This document shows positions 14,270-14,469 of a stretch of DNA of 14,469 nucleotides, one piece after another (position 1 is the stretch's first letter; the number at the start of each line of letters is the position of its first letter). Made by a program: the position numbers and the translations under genes. The notes under the pieces were generated by a model. It was not told the DNA's origin. It worked only from the letters and a program-made list of their open reading frames with translations, and did no database searches. The DNA comes from CG2-30-51-40 sp041753575 (GTDB taxonomy: Bacteria > Desulfobacterota > DSM-4660 > Desulfatiglandales > Desulfatiglandaceae), in assembly GCA_041753575.1 (NCBI GenBank), contig JBGSUA010000161.1, positions 1-14,469 on the forward strand, given 5' to 3'.

Positions 14270-14345
14270 GCCCACGTAGCTCAGTCGGTAGAGCACATCC
14301 TTGGTAAGGATGAGGTCACCGGTTCGATCCCGGTCGTGGGCTCCA
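14270..14345 (+). tRNA. tRNA-Thr (anticodon GGU)
   Basis: Acceptor GCCCACG pairs with CGTGGGC. The anticodon stem CATCC/GGATG encloses TTGGTAA, anticodon GGU. T-arm ACCGG-TTCGATC-CCGGT, discriminator T, CCA encoded. Equivalent to thrT, directly before tuf. Confidence 0.97.
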
Positions 14346-14425
14346 CTGCATTGTTGTGAGTGAAGCCGACAATGTTCGGGCGGCCTGGCAAACATACCAG
14401 CGTGCAATTTTGAGGAGGGAGTGAG

Positions 14426-14469
14426 ATGGGAAAGAAGAAATTTGAGAGGAAGAAACCGCACGTAAATGT
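14426..14469 (+). CDS. tuf: Elongation factor Tu, N-terminal start (runs off the window)
   Basis: Only 14 codons are present, reading MGKKKFERKKPHVN, the conserved EF-Tu N-terminus that precedes the VGTIGHIDHGKT GTPase loop. EF-Tu carries aminoacyl-tRNA to the ribosome. GAGGAGGG lies just upstream of the ATG. It follows tRNA-Thr(GGU) by 80 bases with no terminator seen, matching the classical tRNA-tufB operon in which the tRNAs and tuf are co-transcribed. Confidence 0.95.
   Translation, partial: MGKKKFERKKPHVN

Noticed and set aside
14089..14307. Plus-strand frame with FQAEGRGFESLFPLQFF and CPRSSVGRAHPW
   Set aside because: Read through the tRNA-Gly and tRNA-Thr genes; another well-known artefact of tRNA sequence.
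14093..14461. Minus-strand frame of 122 codons with RDRTGDLILTKDVLYRLS and KGIRTRDPQLGRL
   Set aside because: These are the familiar false peptides read antisense through tRNA-Thr and tRNA-Gly genes; the frame overlaps two tRNAs and the start of tuf.
1..14469. CRISPR arrays, toxin-antitoxin pairs or phage-defence genes
   Set aside because: No regularly spaced direct repeats and no matching protein families were seen on either strand.

Overview
The window looks like chromosomal housekeeping DNA from a deltaproteobacterium-like (Desulfobacterota) anaerobe. This rests on the kinds of genes present, above all a GcvH-like protein with a fused lipoate ligase and a LipS-type radical SAM enzyme. It also rests on the tRNA-tuf layout and on a dispersed palindrome-ended repeat of a kind I associate with that group. 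No marker gene was searched, so the lineage is an inference.

Left half, minus strand (about 1-6529): transcription runs right to left through uvrC (excinuclease subunit C), secA (preprotein translocase ATPase), argJ (ornithine/glutamate acetyltransferase) and the first 80 codons of a mannose-1-phosphate guanylyltransferase that leaves the window at base 1. A degenerate copy of a roughly 200-base repeat lies between secA and argJ. A second, inverted copy lies upstream of uvrC, in the divergent gap before the plus-strand genes.

Middle, plus strand (6843-12368): a ChaN-type lipoprotein, a zinc-ribbon Nudix hydrolase and hisD are followed by a tight three-gene cluster. The cluster holds a divergent GcvH-like lipoyl carrier, a fused lipoate-protein ligase of the sLpl(AB) layout, and one LipS-type radical SAM protein. 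Read together it is a lipoate-assembly module: the ligase would load octanoate or lipoate on the carrier lysine and the radical SAM enzyme would insert sulfur. The known pathway needs two LipS proteins and only one is here, so the partner must be elsewhere or missing. This is the most interesting part of the window.

Right end (12376-14469): tRNA-Lys(UUU), with its own near-consensus promoter, and tRNA-Glu(UUC) come first. Next is a poorly coding stretch with one possible 59-codon ORF ending in a very stable hairpin. A minus-strand gene follows for a 92-residue two-helix membrane protein whose layout recalls the magnetosome protein MamI. Last is the conserved array tRNA-Thr(UGU), tRNA-Tyr(GUA), tRNA-Gly(UCC), tRNA-Thr(GGU) leading into tuf (EF-Tu), of which only the first 14 codons are present. 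All six tRNA genes encode their CCA ends.
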